From contig JANHCV010000015.1 in assembly GCA_025594325.1 (NCBI GenBank), positions 620,001-684,000 on the forward strand: a stretch of 64,000 nucleotides of DNA. Reading direction: 5' to 3'. The DNA comes from Blastocladiella emersonii ATCC 22665. Its lineage: Eukaryota; Blastocladiomycota; Blastocladiomycetes; Blastocladiales; Blastocladiaceae. Below are positions 11,401 to 20,870 of the stretch, in pieces. The position numbers and the translations under genes were made by a program. How positions within the stretch are numbered: position 1 is the stretch's first letter; every line of letters starts with the position of its first letter. Under the pieces are notes generated by a model. The model did not search any database. It was not told where the DNA came from and saw only the letters and a list, made by a program, of their open reading frames with translations.

Positions 11401-11958
11401 CACCTGACCGTCGTCCCGGCCGCGAGCACCGCGCGCGCGCCGACGCCCATGCTCTCCATCGAGTTCATCCTGCACCCATCGATTGCGTGCAAGGCGCCGT
11501 TGCATCTGTGGATCGTTGACCAAACCAACGCCCGCGTCCTCAGCGAGATCGGGCGCAAGGCGGAGCGCGGCCGCGCCAAGGTGACGCAGCTTCGGGTGCC
11601 CCGCGAGTACCTTCCTTGCCTCGTTGACCTCTTGATGCAGGCGTACACTTCGGCCCCGCACAAGATCTCGTGGAACGAGGCCAATTTCGATCGTGATTTC
11701 TTCGACGGGTTCCTGCTCAAGAAGCGGCTCTTCCCCGCGCACCTGCTCCCGCTGTACCACCCGCCGGGCGCCGAGTGCCGCGTCGCGAAGCCGAAGCGCG
11801 TCGTCCCGGCCACCGACACGAGCAAACCCGCCGCGAGTAAGGCCGACGTGATCAAGTCTAACGCGACGACCGGTACCCGCGGCGGCGAGGCTTCCGGGGC
11901 TGCTGCCAGCTACGACTACGACTTCGACGACGATGACGTTCGCATTGAAGACGTCTGA
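8498..11958 (+). pseudogene. Large MKKK/RIVEV family, copy A (two in-frame stops)
   Basis: I do not recognise this family; it recurs at least six more times in the window. Copy A spans exon 1 8498-10103 and exon 2 10181-11958, 1127 codons, with a 77-nt intron containing CTAAC. It starts MKKKQNK and carries family blocks FSPYGRTYPRDLILHHL, VFQCGDLRDVARTLSDAKRK, NFVLSDTHPEVLARNLLVL, FYRLEFPTVPISL, PKLLGFALAAGRIAW and LFPAHLLPLYHPPGAEC, ending in an acidic tail DDDDVRIEDV. The frame is broken only by TAA at 8801-8803, where copies B and C have Tyr, and TGA at 10282-10284, where C has Trp. No signal peptide, membrane segment or catalytic motif is evident. It is either a recent pseudogene or read through. 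Confidence 0.7.
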
Positions 11959-12097
11959 AGCTCGTGCGGGTTCGCGTCGCACTGGGTTCGGATTGGCCTT
12001 GAGTTTTCTTGTAATAAATGTTTTCGCTGGTTTGTTTCATTCCTTGAGCGTACAAGTAATAGCCCGGTTGAGGGGGCGAACACGCGAGAGACAGTTT

Positions 12098-12122
12098 GAG
12101 ACGCGTCGATCAATCATGTGAT
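12098..12122 (+). promoter_or_regulatory. Shared upstream motif, copy B
   Basis: GAGACGCGTC followed after a few bases by ATCATGTGAT, ending 115 bp before the ATG of copy B. GACGCGTC is palindromic and contains ACGCGT, the core of the MluI cell-cycle box in ascomycete yeasts; CATGTG is E-box-like. The spacing and order recur before copy D and the RGG gene. Confidence 0.55.
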
Positions 12123-12236
12123 TCATATGGTCGTGTGGCGTTTCCCGTTCCCATCGCGAGGCTGAACGCGAGGCGAGGTTCACACGCTCGGGCCGTGCTC
12201 CCCTCGTCCTCACTCACCACGGCCCATGTAAAACCA

Positions 12237-13657
12237 ATGAAGAAGAAGCAAAAGAAGTCTAACACTACCCGCATCAGCTCCACCGCTGCGGGCAGACCTG
12301 CGAACGCGGCCCCGTCTGCGCCGCCCGCACCGCCCGCCCTTCCGACGCTGACGTGCACCTCCGTCGCGGCCGAGGACCGCGCGCGCCACTTCTACCCGCT
12401 CGGGCGCTCGTACCCGCGTGACTTGGCCATGAACCACTTCCCCGTCGGACGCGAGGATATCAACGTGCTTGCGTTCCAGTGCGGCGACTTGCGCGACGTG
12501 GCGCGCACGATCAGCGACGCGAAGCGTAATTATGCCAAGGCGAACCTCAATTTCACGCTTAGCGATACGCATCCGGAGGTGCTTGTCCGTAGTCTTCTTG
12601 TGCTTCGCGCCGTCCAAGCGCACGACGACAGCGGCGGCGGCAATATCTCGTTTCCCGACTTGTACGTCGCCCAGCTGCTCTACTCGCACGTCATTTATCC
12701 CGATGCCCTCGCGTTCTGGAGCAAGCACATGCGCGACCTCCTCTCGATGGACTTGCGGGCGGCTGGCCCGATTCGACTCTTGGACGACGGTACGCAGCGC
12801 GCAATCCATCATTGCTTGACGTTTTGGCTCGCCGCCAACTGGTCAGTCGATGACCTGGACAACACGCGCGACGCTTGTTTTGGTCGCGTAGGCGACCCGG
12901 TGGACGGTGGCGCGGATCGGCAAGATTCACTCCCGCGCCCAAGCAATTGCGTTTAACTCGCTTCGCTATGCACTTCCTGCCAACATGGCCGCGCTCGAGC
13001 GGGACCTAGACCCGCTGAGTATCCGCGATGCAAGCGGCGCCGCGTCAAGCACCGGGCCTGAGCCATCCGCTGCAGACCAGGTGCGCTTTCTCTCGAATAC
13101 CGTCATTCGGCTTTTTATGGCATTTCAAGCACGGCTATCGTGTCATCGAGGTCGTGACGGCCAAGGGCACAGCGCCGGTTGCTGTGACTCTGCTTCACCG
13201 CGTGCCAGTCGTCCCGCCTGCAAGCGTTGCCCACGGCCCGACGCTCGTCCTCTTGATCGAGTTCATTCTGCACCCGTACATCGCGCGGCGGCCGCCGTCG
13301 CCTTGCTGGATCATCGACAAAGAAAACGTGCGGCTGCTCCGCGAAATAGGAGGCAAAGCGCTCCGCGGCAACGCGAAAGTGACGCAGCTCGTTGTCCCAC
13401 GCGCATACCTTCCTTGCCTTGTCGACTGTCTGCTGTTTGCCTTCTCTTCCATCCCGCGCAAGGTTTACAACAACGAGGCCAACTTTGAGCCCGCGTTCTT
13501 TGAAGTGGTCAAGTCGCGGCTCTTCCGCGCCCACCTGCTGCCGCTGTTCGCACCTCCTGGCAGCGAGCGCGACGGCTCCGTCGAGCGTGACAACGAGGAT
13601 GCAAACGAGTAAAGCCCCGATTTTGGTGTAGTTGACGACCGGATCGTCGAGGTTTGA
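12237..13657 (+). pseudogene. Large MKKK/RIVEV family, copy B (internal deletion, frameshifts)
   Basis: Starts MKKKQKK and follows copies A and C through the first 200-odd codons (FYPLGRSYPRDL, AFQCGDLRDVARTISDAKRN). Near 12,900 it jumps straight to the region that in C follows the sequence LGKVDSRDQ. That removes roughly the middle 60% of the gene, including the conserved intron. A frame change falls at the deletion, another near 13,125 and another near the end. The last 150 codons are well conserved (VPRAYLPCLVDCL, LFRAHLLPLF), and the natural end DDRIVEV-TGA is present at 13634-13657 but out of frame with the preceding part. Clearly inactivated. Confidence 0.75.
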
Positions 13658-16600
13658 ATGAACGATGGTACGTGCGCGTCGACGACCGACGAGGACCGCA
13701 CGCATAACTTCTTCCCGTTCGGCCGCTCGTATCCTCGCGACCTTCACATGCACCACTTGGCTGCCAGCTGCAAGGAGCTCAACACGCTTGTCTTCCAGTG
13801 CGGCGACCTGCGCGACGTTGCCCGCACGATTGCCGACTCGAAGCGCAAGTACGCCGATGCCAACCTCAACTTCCTGGTCAGCGACACGAACCCGGAAGTC
13901 CTCGTCCGCAGCTTGCTCGTGCTTCGCGCCGTCCAGACGCACCGTGACAGCGATATCTCGACCCTCGCACTGCATGTGGCCCAGCTCCTTTACTCGTGTA
14001 AAATCTATCCCGACGCGCTCGATTTTTGGCGCAAGCACATGCGCGACCTCCTCGACATGAAATGGCCTTCGGATGTCGCTGTTCGACTCTTCGATGCCGA
14101 GACGGAGCGCGCGATCCATCACTGCCTTACGGCTTGGCTCGCTTGTGACTGGTCTGTCGAGAAGTTGGACCGTAAGCGCCGAGAAGCGCAGCTTCACTTC
14201 GAAGATCCGGTCGTTGGAAGCGAGCGCCTTGACCGGATGGGCGACGACTTGGATCTCCGCGCCATCGACGAGAGCGGGGCCGACCCGCCCAATGCTGCGA
14301 AGAAGGAGGCGATTGCCATCGAGACTTTTGGGCTGATCGCAATCGGTGTCGATTTCATGCACCCACGTGGTCGGCGCCGCGTTGGTGGCTATGTTGGGAC
14401 GACCGAACCTTATAAAGCGCCCTCTGTCAATCCGACCTTGCTTCTCGCTCGCGACGACGGCTCGCTCGAGTACGGCGGCCCCAACACGCTTGCACCGCTC
14501 CATCAGCTCGTTCTTGACTTTGACGATATTCTCGGCGGTATCCACCGCGATGTGGTGCAGCTTGTGTCGATTCTTGTCGAGCAATTTGGGCCCAAGGCCG
14601 AGCTGCGCCGCCAGGGCAAGTCGAAGGCCGTTCCTTACGTTAGCGTTCACTCTTGGGCGAACCGGCCATGCGACCCGGCCTTTCATTGTAGTATCGCTTT
14701 CGCGTCTGGCCAGACGCTCGCCCTAATGGAAAAGCTTGCCAATCGGCCGCAGCGCTTCCATGTCGTGGAGACCGGGACCATCGCGGATGACCACGGCCTT
14801 CTCAACGTTCTTGTGCACGCATCCCCGCTTCTCGGCAGCAACTGGCAGTACAATCGCAGCGTCGTTCGTGCTGCAACCGAGCGCGCTTGGGACTCGCGCG
14901 AGGATTTCGTACGCGACGCGGTTCCCCTCTCCTTCGAGGCGTACCCTACGCTGCTTGGTGTCAGCCTGTACGAGCGAGCTTCCGATGATCACTGGTCGAC
15001 GCACGCGAGCCGGTTCGCCTGGAGCACCGCGCGCGTCGAGGGACGCGACCAGCCGCACCGCGAGGAGTTTACCTTCTACCGCCACGAGTTCCCGACGGTG
15101 CCCATCTCGCTTGCCAAGTCGCCCTTCCTGCTCGACTCGCTTGTGCAGTGCATCGAGACGCTTGCTTGTTCACACGGTACGTGCGCCTTCGTTTCTTTTG
15201 AGGTATTGGGTATATATCTCGCTTCTCACCCATGTTTCCATCGGAACCGTGTAGAGCGTTCGCGCCTCACGGGTGGGCTTCTCCCGAAGCTACTCGGGTT
15301 TGCGCTCTCTGCTGGTCGAATTTCTTGGGATGGCCCAACAATGGTTTCGCCTCCATGGCCGGATATGCATCAGCTTTGGACCATGGTCAATACTTGTTCA
15401 TCTCTTCTTCCTCACGCAAGTGAAATCTTTGCACAGGCGCAGCTTCACGGCTTCCCGATCAGCGTGCACGACATGCAGCACGATGCGCACCTTTCGCGCC
15501 TCGAGTGCATTGTTGAATGCCCATACTACGCTGCGGGGTGTCCGCTGATGCTCCAGCTTGCTGCTGATGGTAAGCTCCACGAATTCCACAGCCTGAGAGT
15601 TTCGCCTGGTGCGGATAGCAAACAGCTTCGCCTCTCGACGTACATTCCGCAGTACCTCGCGGACAAGCTTGCGACCCCGCAGAGAAAGCTCTCCGCTTAC
15701 TTTGACTACAGGCACACGATGCCAGTTTTGGATTTCAAGACGGAGCGTGTTCCAGTCGGTGCGCTTTCCAGTACTTTTGTGAGCAACATCAAGTTTGCGT
15801 CAGAGCGCCGCTACCTTCCTCCTCGCGGCGGCGAGCCTGTGCTTACGCAGCCGGATAAGATTATCTTGCCCATCCTGCATGCGACGGAGGAGCGCGACGT
15901 GATCCGCCTCGTACTTTCGGTTCCGCCGTCGCGGCAGCCGCTTCGGTTTGGGACGCTTGCTATCGGAATGGAGGAGGCTCGCTGCGCAGAGGGCGGTGCG
16001 ATTGTCGTTTCGGGCCCCGATTTGCAGATCATGCAGTTCTCGTACCGCGTCGGCGTCGTCAGTGTCGCTGCTGCTCCAGGCTCAATCTTCAATGTGACGG
16101 CTGTGCGCATCCTGTCGCCGGTGAACGAAGCGGTCGCGCTGGGTGAGATGTACCCGAATATTGCTGATTACTCAGACCGCTTCCCGCTTGGCAAGGTCGA
16201 CTCGCGCGACCAGATGACCGCGCTCGCCTCGCTCCAGCACGCGATCTCGACGGGTGAAATTGACGCTGCGGCGCTCGAGCATGCACTCAAGTCGGCCCGT
16301 GTGGATGATTCGAGTGGCCCTGCTTTGGCGGCCGCGAAAAAGCCATCGGCGGCAGACCAGGCGTTTTTCCTCGGCATCCTCGTCTGGGAGCTGTTCGTCG
16401 AATTTGTTCGCGGGGCTCGCGTCATTGAGCTTACGGTATCGGACGATTCTTCACTCGTCGCCGTCATCCTGATGCACGGCGTGACCGTTGTGCCACCCGC
16501 GAGCCACGCACATGCTCCCACGCCCGTCCTCAACCTCGAATTCATTCTGGACCCATCGATTGCGACTCCTACTCCTTCGCCCGAGTGGATCATCGACGAT

Positions 16601-16975
16601 GGCAACAAGCGCTTGCTTCCGCTGATTGCGGGCAACGCGCACCGTGGCAAGGCGAAGGTGCGGCGGCTCAAGGTCCCGCGCGCGTACCTTCCCTGCCTCG
16701 TCGACTGTCTCATGCTTGCCTTCTCGTCGATTCCGTTCAAGATGTCCTTCAACGAGGCCAACTTCGAGCCCGCGTTCTTTAAGCAGGTCAAGTCGCGTCT
16801 CTTCCGCGCCTACTTGCTCCCGCTCTACCATCCGCCAGGCGCCGAGTGTCCTCGTGCCTCAAGCCAGAAGGGCGAGGCTGACGACGGCAACGCCGCCGAG
16901 AGCGAGACCATCGATGCGGGCGGTGCTGACGACGAGCAACCTGGTGCTGGAGACGATCGGATCGTCGAAGTTTGA
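13658..16975 (+). CDS. Large MKKK/RIVEV family, copy C (only long open copy; truncated head)
   Basis: Unbroken frame of 1105 codons, but positions 15177-15254 (78 nt, GTACGT to GTAG) match the intron position of the other copies. Spliced length is therefore 1079 aa. Because 78 is a multiple of three and holds no stop, an unspliced message would simply add 26 residues. The usual MKKKQKK head is missing: the ATG at 13658 directly follows the stop of copy B and belongs to B's 3' flank, and family sequence starts at TCASTTDEDR. Conserved blocks include FFPFGRSYPRDL, VFQCGDLRDVARTIADSKRKYA, LLGFALSAGRISWDGP, RVPVGALSSTF, LRLSTYIPQY and LFRAYLLPLYHPPGAEC. It ends acidic with DDRIVEV. Function unknown. 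Confidence 0.7.
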   Translation: MNDGTCASTTDEDRTHNFFPFGRSYPRDLHMHHLAASCKELNTLVFQCGDLRDVARTIADSKRKYADANLNFLVSDTNPEVLVRSLLVLRAVQTHRDSDISTLALHVAQLLYSCKIYPDALDFWRKHMRDLLDMKWPSDVAVRLFDAETERAIHHCLTAWLACDWSVEKLDRKRREAQLHFEDPVVGSERLDRMGDDLDLRAIDESGADPPNAAKKEAIAIETFGLIAIGVDFMHPRGRRRVGGYVGTTEPYKAPSVNPTLLLARDDGSLEYGGPNTLAPLHQLVLDFDDILGGIHRDVVQLVSILVEQFGPKAELRRQGKSKAVPYVSVHSWANRPCDPAFHCSIAFASGQTLALMEKLANRPQRFHVVETGTIADDHGLLNVLVHASPLLGSNWQYNRSVVRAATERAWDSREDFVRDAVPLSFEAYPTLLGVSLYERASDDHWSTHASRFAWSTARVEGRDQPHREEFTFYRHEFPTVPISLAKSPFLLDSLVQCIETLACSHGTCAFVSFEVLGIYLASHPCFHRNRVERSRLTGGLLPKLLGFALSAGRISWDGPTMVSPPWPDMHQLWTMVNTCSSLLPHASEIFAQAQLHGFPISVHDMQHDAHLSRLECIVECPYYAAGCPLMLQLAADGKLHEFHSLRVSPGADSKQLRLSTYIPQYLADKLATPQRKLSAYFDYRHTMPVLDFKTERVPVGALSSTFVSNIKFASERRYLPPRGGEPVLTQPDKIILPILHATEERDVIRLVLSVPPSRQPLRFGTLAIGMEEARCAEGGAIVVSGPDLQIMQFSYRVGVVSVAAAPGSIFNVTAVRILSPVNEAVALGEMYPNIADYSDRFPLGKVDSRDQMTALASLQHAISTGEIDAAALEHALKSARVDDSSGPALAAAKKPSAADQAFFLGILVWELFVEFVRGARVIELTVSDDSSLVAVILMHGVTVVPPASHAHAPTPVLNLEFILDPSIATPTPSPEWIIDDGNKRLLPLIAGNAHRGKAKVRRLKVPRAYLPCLVDCLMLAFSSIPFKMSFNEANFEPAFFKQVKSRLFRAYLLPLYHPPGAECPRASSQKGEADDGNAAESETIDAGGADDEQPGAGDDRIVEV

Positions 16976-17107
16976 ATGGTGAGCGAAGAGCGTGCCTCGC
17001 GAAGTTGTGTCACATTTCAGTTTACGAACGTGTAATTTTTATTCCATGGCTCTCGCTTGAAGTAGCTCATCCGCGTGATTGATGCGGCGACTCGTGCGAG
17101 ACAATTC

Positions 17108-17132
17108 GAGACGCGTCGATATATCATGTGAT
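17108..17132 (+). promoter_or_regulatory. Shared upstream motif, copy D
   Basis: GAGACGCGTC then ATCATGTGAT, ending 98 bp before the ATG of copy D. It is the closest match to the copy B motif and the flanking bases are also alike (GCGAGACA upstream). Confidence 0.55.
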
Positions 17133-17229
17133 GTCAGCCTCCTGGTCACTTGATCGCCTTCGGGGTCAGCCCTCACTTTGCTCGCTGCCGAACGGCAACG
17201 TTTCCCTCCCGGCGACGCATGCTACACCA

Positions 17230-18157
17230 ATGAAGAAAAAGCAAAAGAAACGCAGTACTTTATGCAACCGCTCTGCCGCTGCAGACGGGTCGACTTCCTC
17301 GGCTTCCACGGCGCCGCTCGCGCTTAGGACATTGACATGCACGTCGACCGCTGGCGGGGACCACTCGGTCGACTTCTTCCCGTTTGGGCGCTCTTATCCG
17401 CGCAACTTACTCATGCATCACTCGCTGGAAGGGTGCAAGGAGCTTAATGTCCTCGTGTTCCAGTGCAGCGATCCCGGTGCGTTGACTTTTGCCCCCTGCC
17501 TGACTCTATGAATGTTCGCTGACACTCATCCCTCGACCAGCTTCGAATGCGACCGGTAATCTCGTTGCAAAACTGCTCGGCTTTGCCCTTTCCGCCGGCC
17601 GTATCGCGTCGAGAGGGCCACCGCCATTTTCCGACCCTTTGCCCGGCTTGCGTGAACTCTGGATCTCGATTCGTAGCAGTCATTTGCTCGCGCCTTTCGC
17701 CAGCGAGATCTTTGCACAGGCGCGGCTCTGCGGCTTCCCCATCGATTTCAGGGGTCCGTGGGGCGAGAGCGAACTCCATCGCATCGACGGTGTGGTGAAC
17801 CGCCCTGTAGCGGCGAGCGACGTCCCACTTTCCCTTCAAATCGATGCAGGCGAACTTGTCCATGAGTTCCGCAGCTTGCGAGTTGCTTCCGGCGGCACCA
17901 GCGAGCGGCTGCGCATATCGACGTATGTCCCGTATGAGCTTGCCAGGCAAGTCCATTGGGGTCAAGTTGCGCTTAGCGTTCACTTTGGCAATGTCTGCCA
18001 GCTCCCGCTTGACCAGATCACCGCGACGCCCGTTCCGTTCGGCGCTCTCTCGAACACTTTCTCGTCCGCTTCGAGCCACTCAAACCACGCTCATTTCCCG
18101 CCCATGTTCTTTCCCTTGCTCAGCCACCAGGCGCCAAACGTCACCTCCACTCGCTGA
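17230..18157 (+). CDS. Large MKKK/RIVEV family, copy D: miniature 287-aa derivative
   Basis: Exon 1 17230-17476 and exon 2 17541-18157 join in phase 1 to give 287 codons without a stop. Exon 1 encodes the family head (MKKKQKKR, DFFPFGRSYPRNLLMHH, LNVLVFQC) and then goes directly to a splice donor CCCG|GTGCG. About 1.3 kb of exon 1 present in A and C has been lost up to a few bases before the conserved intron. Exon 2 resumes exactly after the conserved acceptor (LVAKLLGFALSAGRIA) and runs to the block VPFGALSNTF. It then leaves the family and ends with a short unrelated tail; the usual end (DKRIIEV-TGA) sits out of frame at 18155-18179. It has its own upstream motif and could be expressed. Function unknown. 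Confidence 0.6.
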
Positions 18158-18179
18158 CAAGCGGATCATTGAGGTTTGA

Positions 18180-18788
18180 GCGACGGTCGGTCGCGTTGTG
18201 TCGTGTTGCGTCGTTTCGCGCTGGAATCAGTACACGTAGTTATATTTTTTGAGTTATTTCCTAATCGCGCGATGACCCGGTTGAGGTGCTCCGCGCACGC
18301 GAGGCTTTGAGAGACGCGTCAAACAATTATGTGAGGTCGTTCGACCTACTTGAGCCGCGGTTGGGACAAAGTAGCTGCTCGGGAATCGCGGGTTGGCCGT
18401 GTCCGCTGTTCACTTAGCGACCCGTACCCAGGCCCAACTCGATCACCATTCGCATCAAACCGGCGAGCGCTGCTGGCGGACGAATCATGCAACAATCAAC
18501 ATCTGGCCTCATCAAACATGACTACTCAAGCCGAGGTGCTTCAGAAAAGCGGTTATTACTGTACTCGAGTGCGCAGGAGTGACAAACTGACGCGTCGTTC
18601 ATCTGCCATGCGCCTCACCTGACTGTTCACCAGCTGTCCACCATGGGCAAGTTCATGTCCAGATCGATCACAGGCGATGGCCAGCAGCCCTACTCAAGAC
18701 CAGGCTCAGTGAACCGACTTGCTCCGGCACAAAAGCAAGCGCGCGCGAAAACATCGTTTGTTCTCTCTCTCAAACTCAACGACAAGCC
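18180..18788 (+). promoter_or_regulatory. Upstream region of the RGG-box gene
   Basis: 609 bp without a supported gene. The family-type upstream motif lies at 18311-18334; the rest may be leader sequence or contain an unrecognised 5' exon. A CTCTCTC-rich stretch occurs just before the ATG. Confidence 0.4.
18311..18334 (+). promoter_or_regulatory. Shared upstream motif before the RGG gene
   Basis: GAGACGCGTC, then AACAATTATGTGAGG: the same order and spacing as upstream of copies B and D, with TTATGTGA in place of TCATGTGA. It ends about 455 bp before the RGG gene ATG, so either the leader is long or the motif is a relic of another family copy. Confidence 0.5.
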
Positions 18789-20564
18789 ATGTATCGCTTC
18801 CCGTCCAGTAATCGCAGCAACCGAGGCCGCGGCGGCCGTGGCGGCTATCCCAATCACTTCAACAAGCCGCCCATGTCGCTGGTCTGGGAGTCGCCATCCT
18901 TTCCTGGCGCGTACACCGGGCGTGTGATCGGCCCCAAGGCCGCGTACTTCAAGGCGGTGCAGGCCAAGTTTCCTGGGCTGCGCCTCCGCGTCGAGCCGCA
19001 TGGCGAGCTGTCCGCGACCCAGGGCAACGACAATGCTTTCTTTGATTCCCCGCACGTCGTGCGCGTTTTTGCGCACGCTGACGCTCTTGTGTCTGTGGAC
19101 TGCGTCCAGCGCATTTTTGAGCCGTTCCTTGCCCAGCTTGCCACAGCATTTCCAGCTACGCTTCACGCCTTTGAAGTGGTTCCCGACGACAAGTTTGCGC
19201 TGCAGCTCGAGCTCATTCCCGACGGCGACCGCTTTATTGGTGTCTTTGATACCCCGCCGCCCTACTATCGCCTCGTACCTGCTGCCGAGCACTGTCTTCC
19301 GCTGGCAGCGGCCCCGATCTCAGCCGACGACTTGATGGCCAGCGAGATGACCAAGCTCTCACTCCATCGCACCGTGGGGCAGCGTCGTCCTTACATTGAC
19401 GTGCTCAAGGACGGCACGCATCGTGACATCGCCGTCACGTTGGTCAAACGTCGGTCCGAGATCCTTGCGTGGGCCGCGACTCGAGCGCCCAAGGACTTCA
19501 TCTCTGGAAACATTGTCCAGCTCAAGGCTTCGCTAGGCGAGCTGATCTTCCACGGACCAATGAAGGGCCGCATGCACGTTGCTGCACCTGCTCCCTACGC
19601 TCTGCTTGAAGAGCCGGCGTACAAGTTTCTGGTCGGCGATCTTTCCAAGGCGCTCGAGGGCAAGGAGCTGAAGACCGCCTTCAACACCAGTATGCCTGAT
19701 TCTGCAACGGACGCCGTCTTGGACCTGCTTAAACATGCTTCACTTGGTTTCGAGTGCACTTCGAGCGGCGAGATCAAACTGATTGCCAAGTTCCGCTTGC
19801 TCACCGCCGACATGGATGCCCTCGCGCCGCACTTCAACCCGTACGCCGTGCAGAACGAGTACCGCGCCGAGTTCTCGTACGAGCCCGCGACAGCCAAACG
19901 CCCGGCACGCATCGGCTTGGATGGGGTGCGGCTCAACCTCGTGTCTGTTGACAAGTACTCGGTGGCGACGCCGGGCGGGATCGGGTTCCGCGTGCGCCAG
20001 GCGGTGCAGATGTGGGACTCGTCCACGGCCAACGGCAGCGTGCACCCAGCTGCGCTGCAGGTGGCGGGCCGCGTGGGCGAGTACTTGACCGAAAATATCG
20101 GGGTGATCGCCCAGCTCGCTTTCGAGATGCGGGATGGGGTCACGACAAATCTCACGCTCCCCGTACTCGATGATTTGGCCATGGCTGGCTGTGCTTCCAT
20201 GGTGATTCTTCTCGAGGTCGGCTCGCAGTACGTCCGCGACGCCACGGCCGTCTCAGTGACGCGCATCACGTCCATTGTGTCGCAATACGATCGCCAGCGC
20301 CTTCAGAACCTTCAAGTGATGCCCACGGGCGTCATGGGCGACGAGAATATGGTCCCGCTGTACCATCAGCCAACGCCAGTGAACACGCAGATCACCGCGC
20401 ACCGGTTTGGCTATGGGGACCTGTCGGTCATCCACGAAGGCGCTGGGACCGACACGAGTGACGCCGAGGAGACGATTATCGAGTTCATGCAGCTCCTTGA
20501 GCTCCTCGCCGCTGAGGCGACCAAGGCCACGGTTGTGGATGGGTCGTTGCACCCTGCCGCTTGA
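18789..20564 (+). CDS. RGG-box protein of unknown function, 591 aa
   Basis: Single exon from ATG 18789. The N-terminus has an RGG-type box (SNRGRGGRGGYPNHF), typical of RNA-binding proteins. A segment GRVIGPKAAYFKAVQAKF is loosely reminiscent of a KH-domain GxxG helix, but I cannot confirm a KH fold. The remaining 500 residues match no family I know; they are mixed alpha/beta in composition with no signal peptide or membrane helix. The gene directly follows family copy D on the same strand and shares an upstream motif with copies B and D, so co-regulation with the large family is possible. Codon use is like neighbouring host genes. Confidence 0.7.
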   Translation: MYRFPSSNRSNRGRGGRGGYPNHFNKPPMSLVWESPSFPGAYTGRVIGPKAAYFKAVQAKFPGLRLRVEPHGELSATQGNDNAFFDSPHVVRVFAHADALVSVDCVQRIFEPFLAQLATAFPATLHAFEVVPDDKFALQLELIPDGDRFIGVFDTPPPYYRLVPAAEHCLPLAAAPISADDLMASEMTKLSLHRTVGQRRPYIDVLKDGTHRDIAVTLVKRRSEILAWAATRAPKDFISGNIVQLKASLGELIFHGPMKGRMHVAAPAPYALLEEPAYKFLVGDLSKALEGKELKTAFNTSMPDSATDAVLDLLKHASLGFECTSSGEIKLIAKFRLLTADMDALAPHFNPYAVQNEYRAEFSYEPATAKRPARIGLDGVRLNLVSVDKYSVATPGGIGFRVRQAVQMWDSSTANGSVHPAALQVAGRVGEYLTENIGVIAQLAFEMRDGVTTNLTLPVLDDLAMAGCASMVILLEVGSQYVRDATAVSVTRITSIVSQYDRQRLQNLQVMPTGVMGDENMVPLYHQPTPVNTQITAHRFGYGDLSVIHEGAGTDTSDAEETIIEFMQLLELLAAEATKATVVDGSLHPAA

Positions 20565-20870
20565 TTTCTGCAGGTACCAGAACATCGAGTCAAATACAGA
20601 CTATTTTTTTAACTTTGTTTTGTCAGCACCGGCTTCGGAGATTGGGTCAGCGGATGCGCGGATGAGCATCGCGTCGGTTGACGTGTTTGGCAGGGTGCTG
20701 ACTCTGCGCCATCGAGTCGACGTGGCGCGCCGTCGTCATCGCCGGTTCGCTTGCCGCGCCAGTAAGCACCGCTCCCTCCTCTCTCCCGCGAGTCCAACTC
20801 CATGCAACGCGTCTCTCACGCACACGAGAACACATCCGCAAACCACCCGAACCTCCACACCAACACCCTC

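Noticed and set aside
13115-14686. 523-codon minus-strand frame opposite copies B and C
   Set aside because: It runs across the B/C junction antisense to conserved coding sequence; its composition is the mirror of the plus-strand codons and no motif is seen.
18854-19292. Minus-strand frames opposite the RGG gene
   Set aside because: Shadows of an intact plus-strand frame with better codon use.
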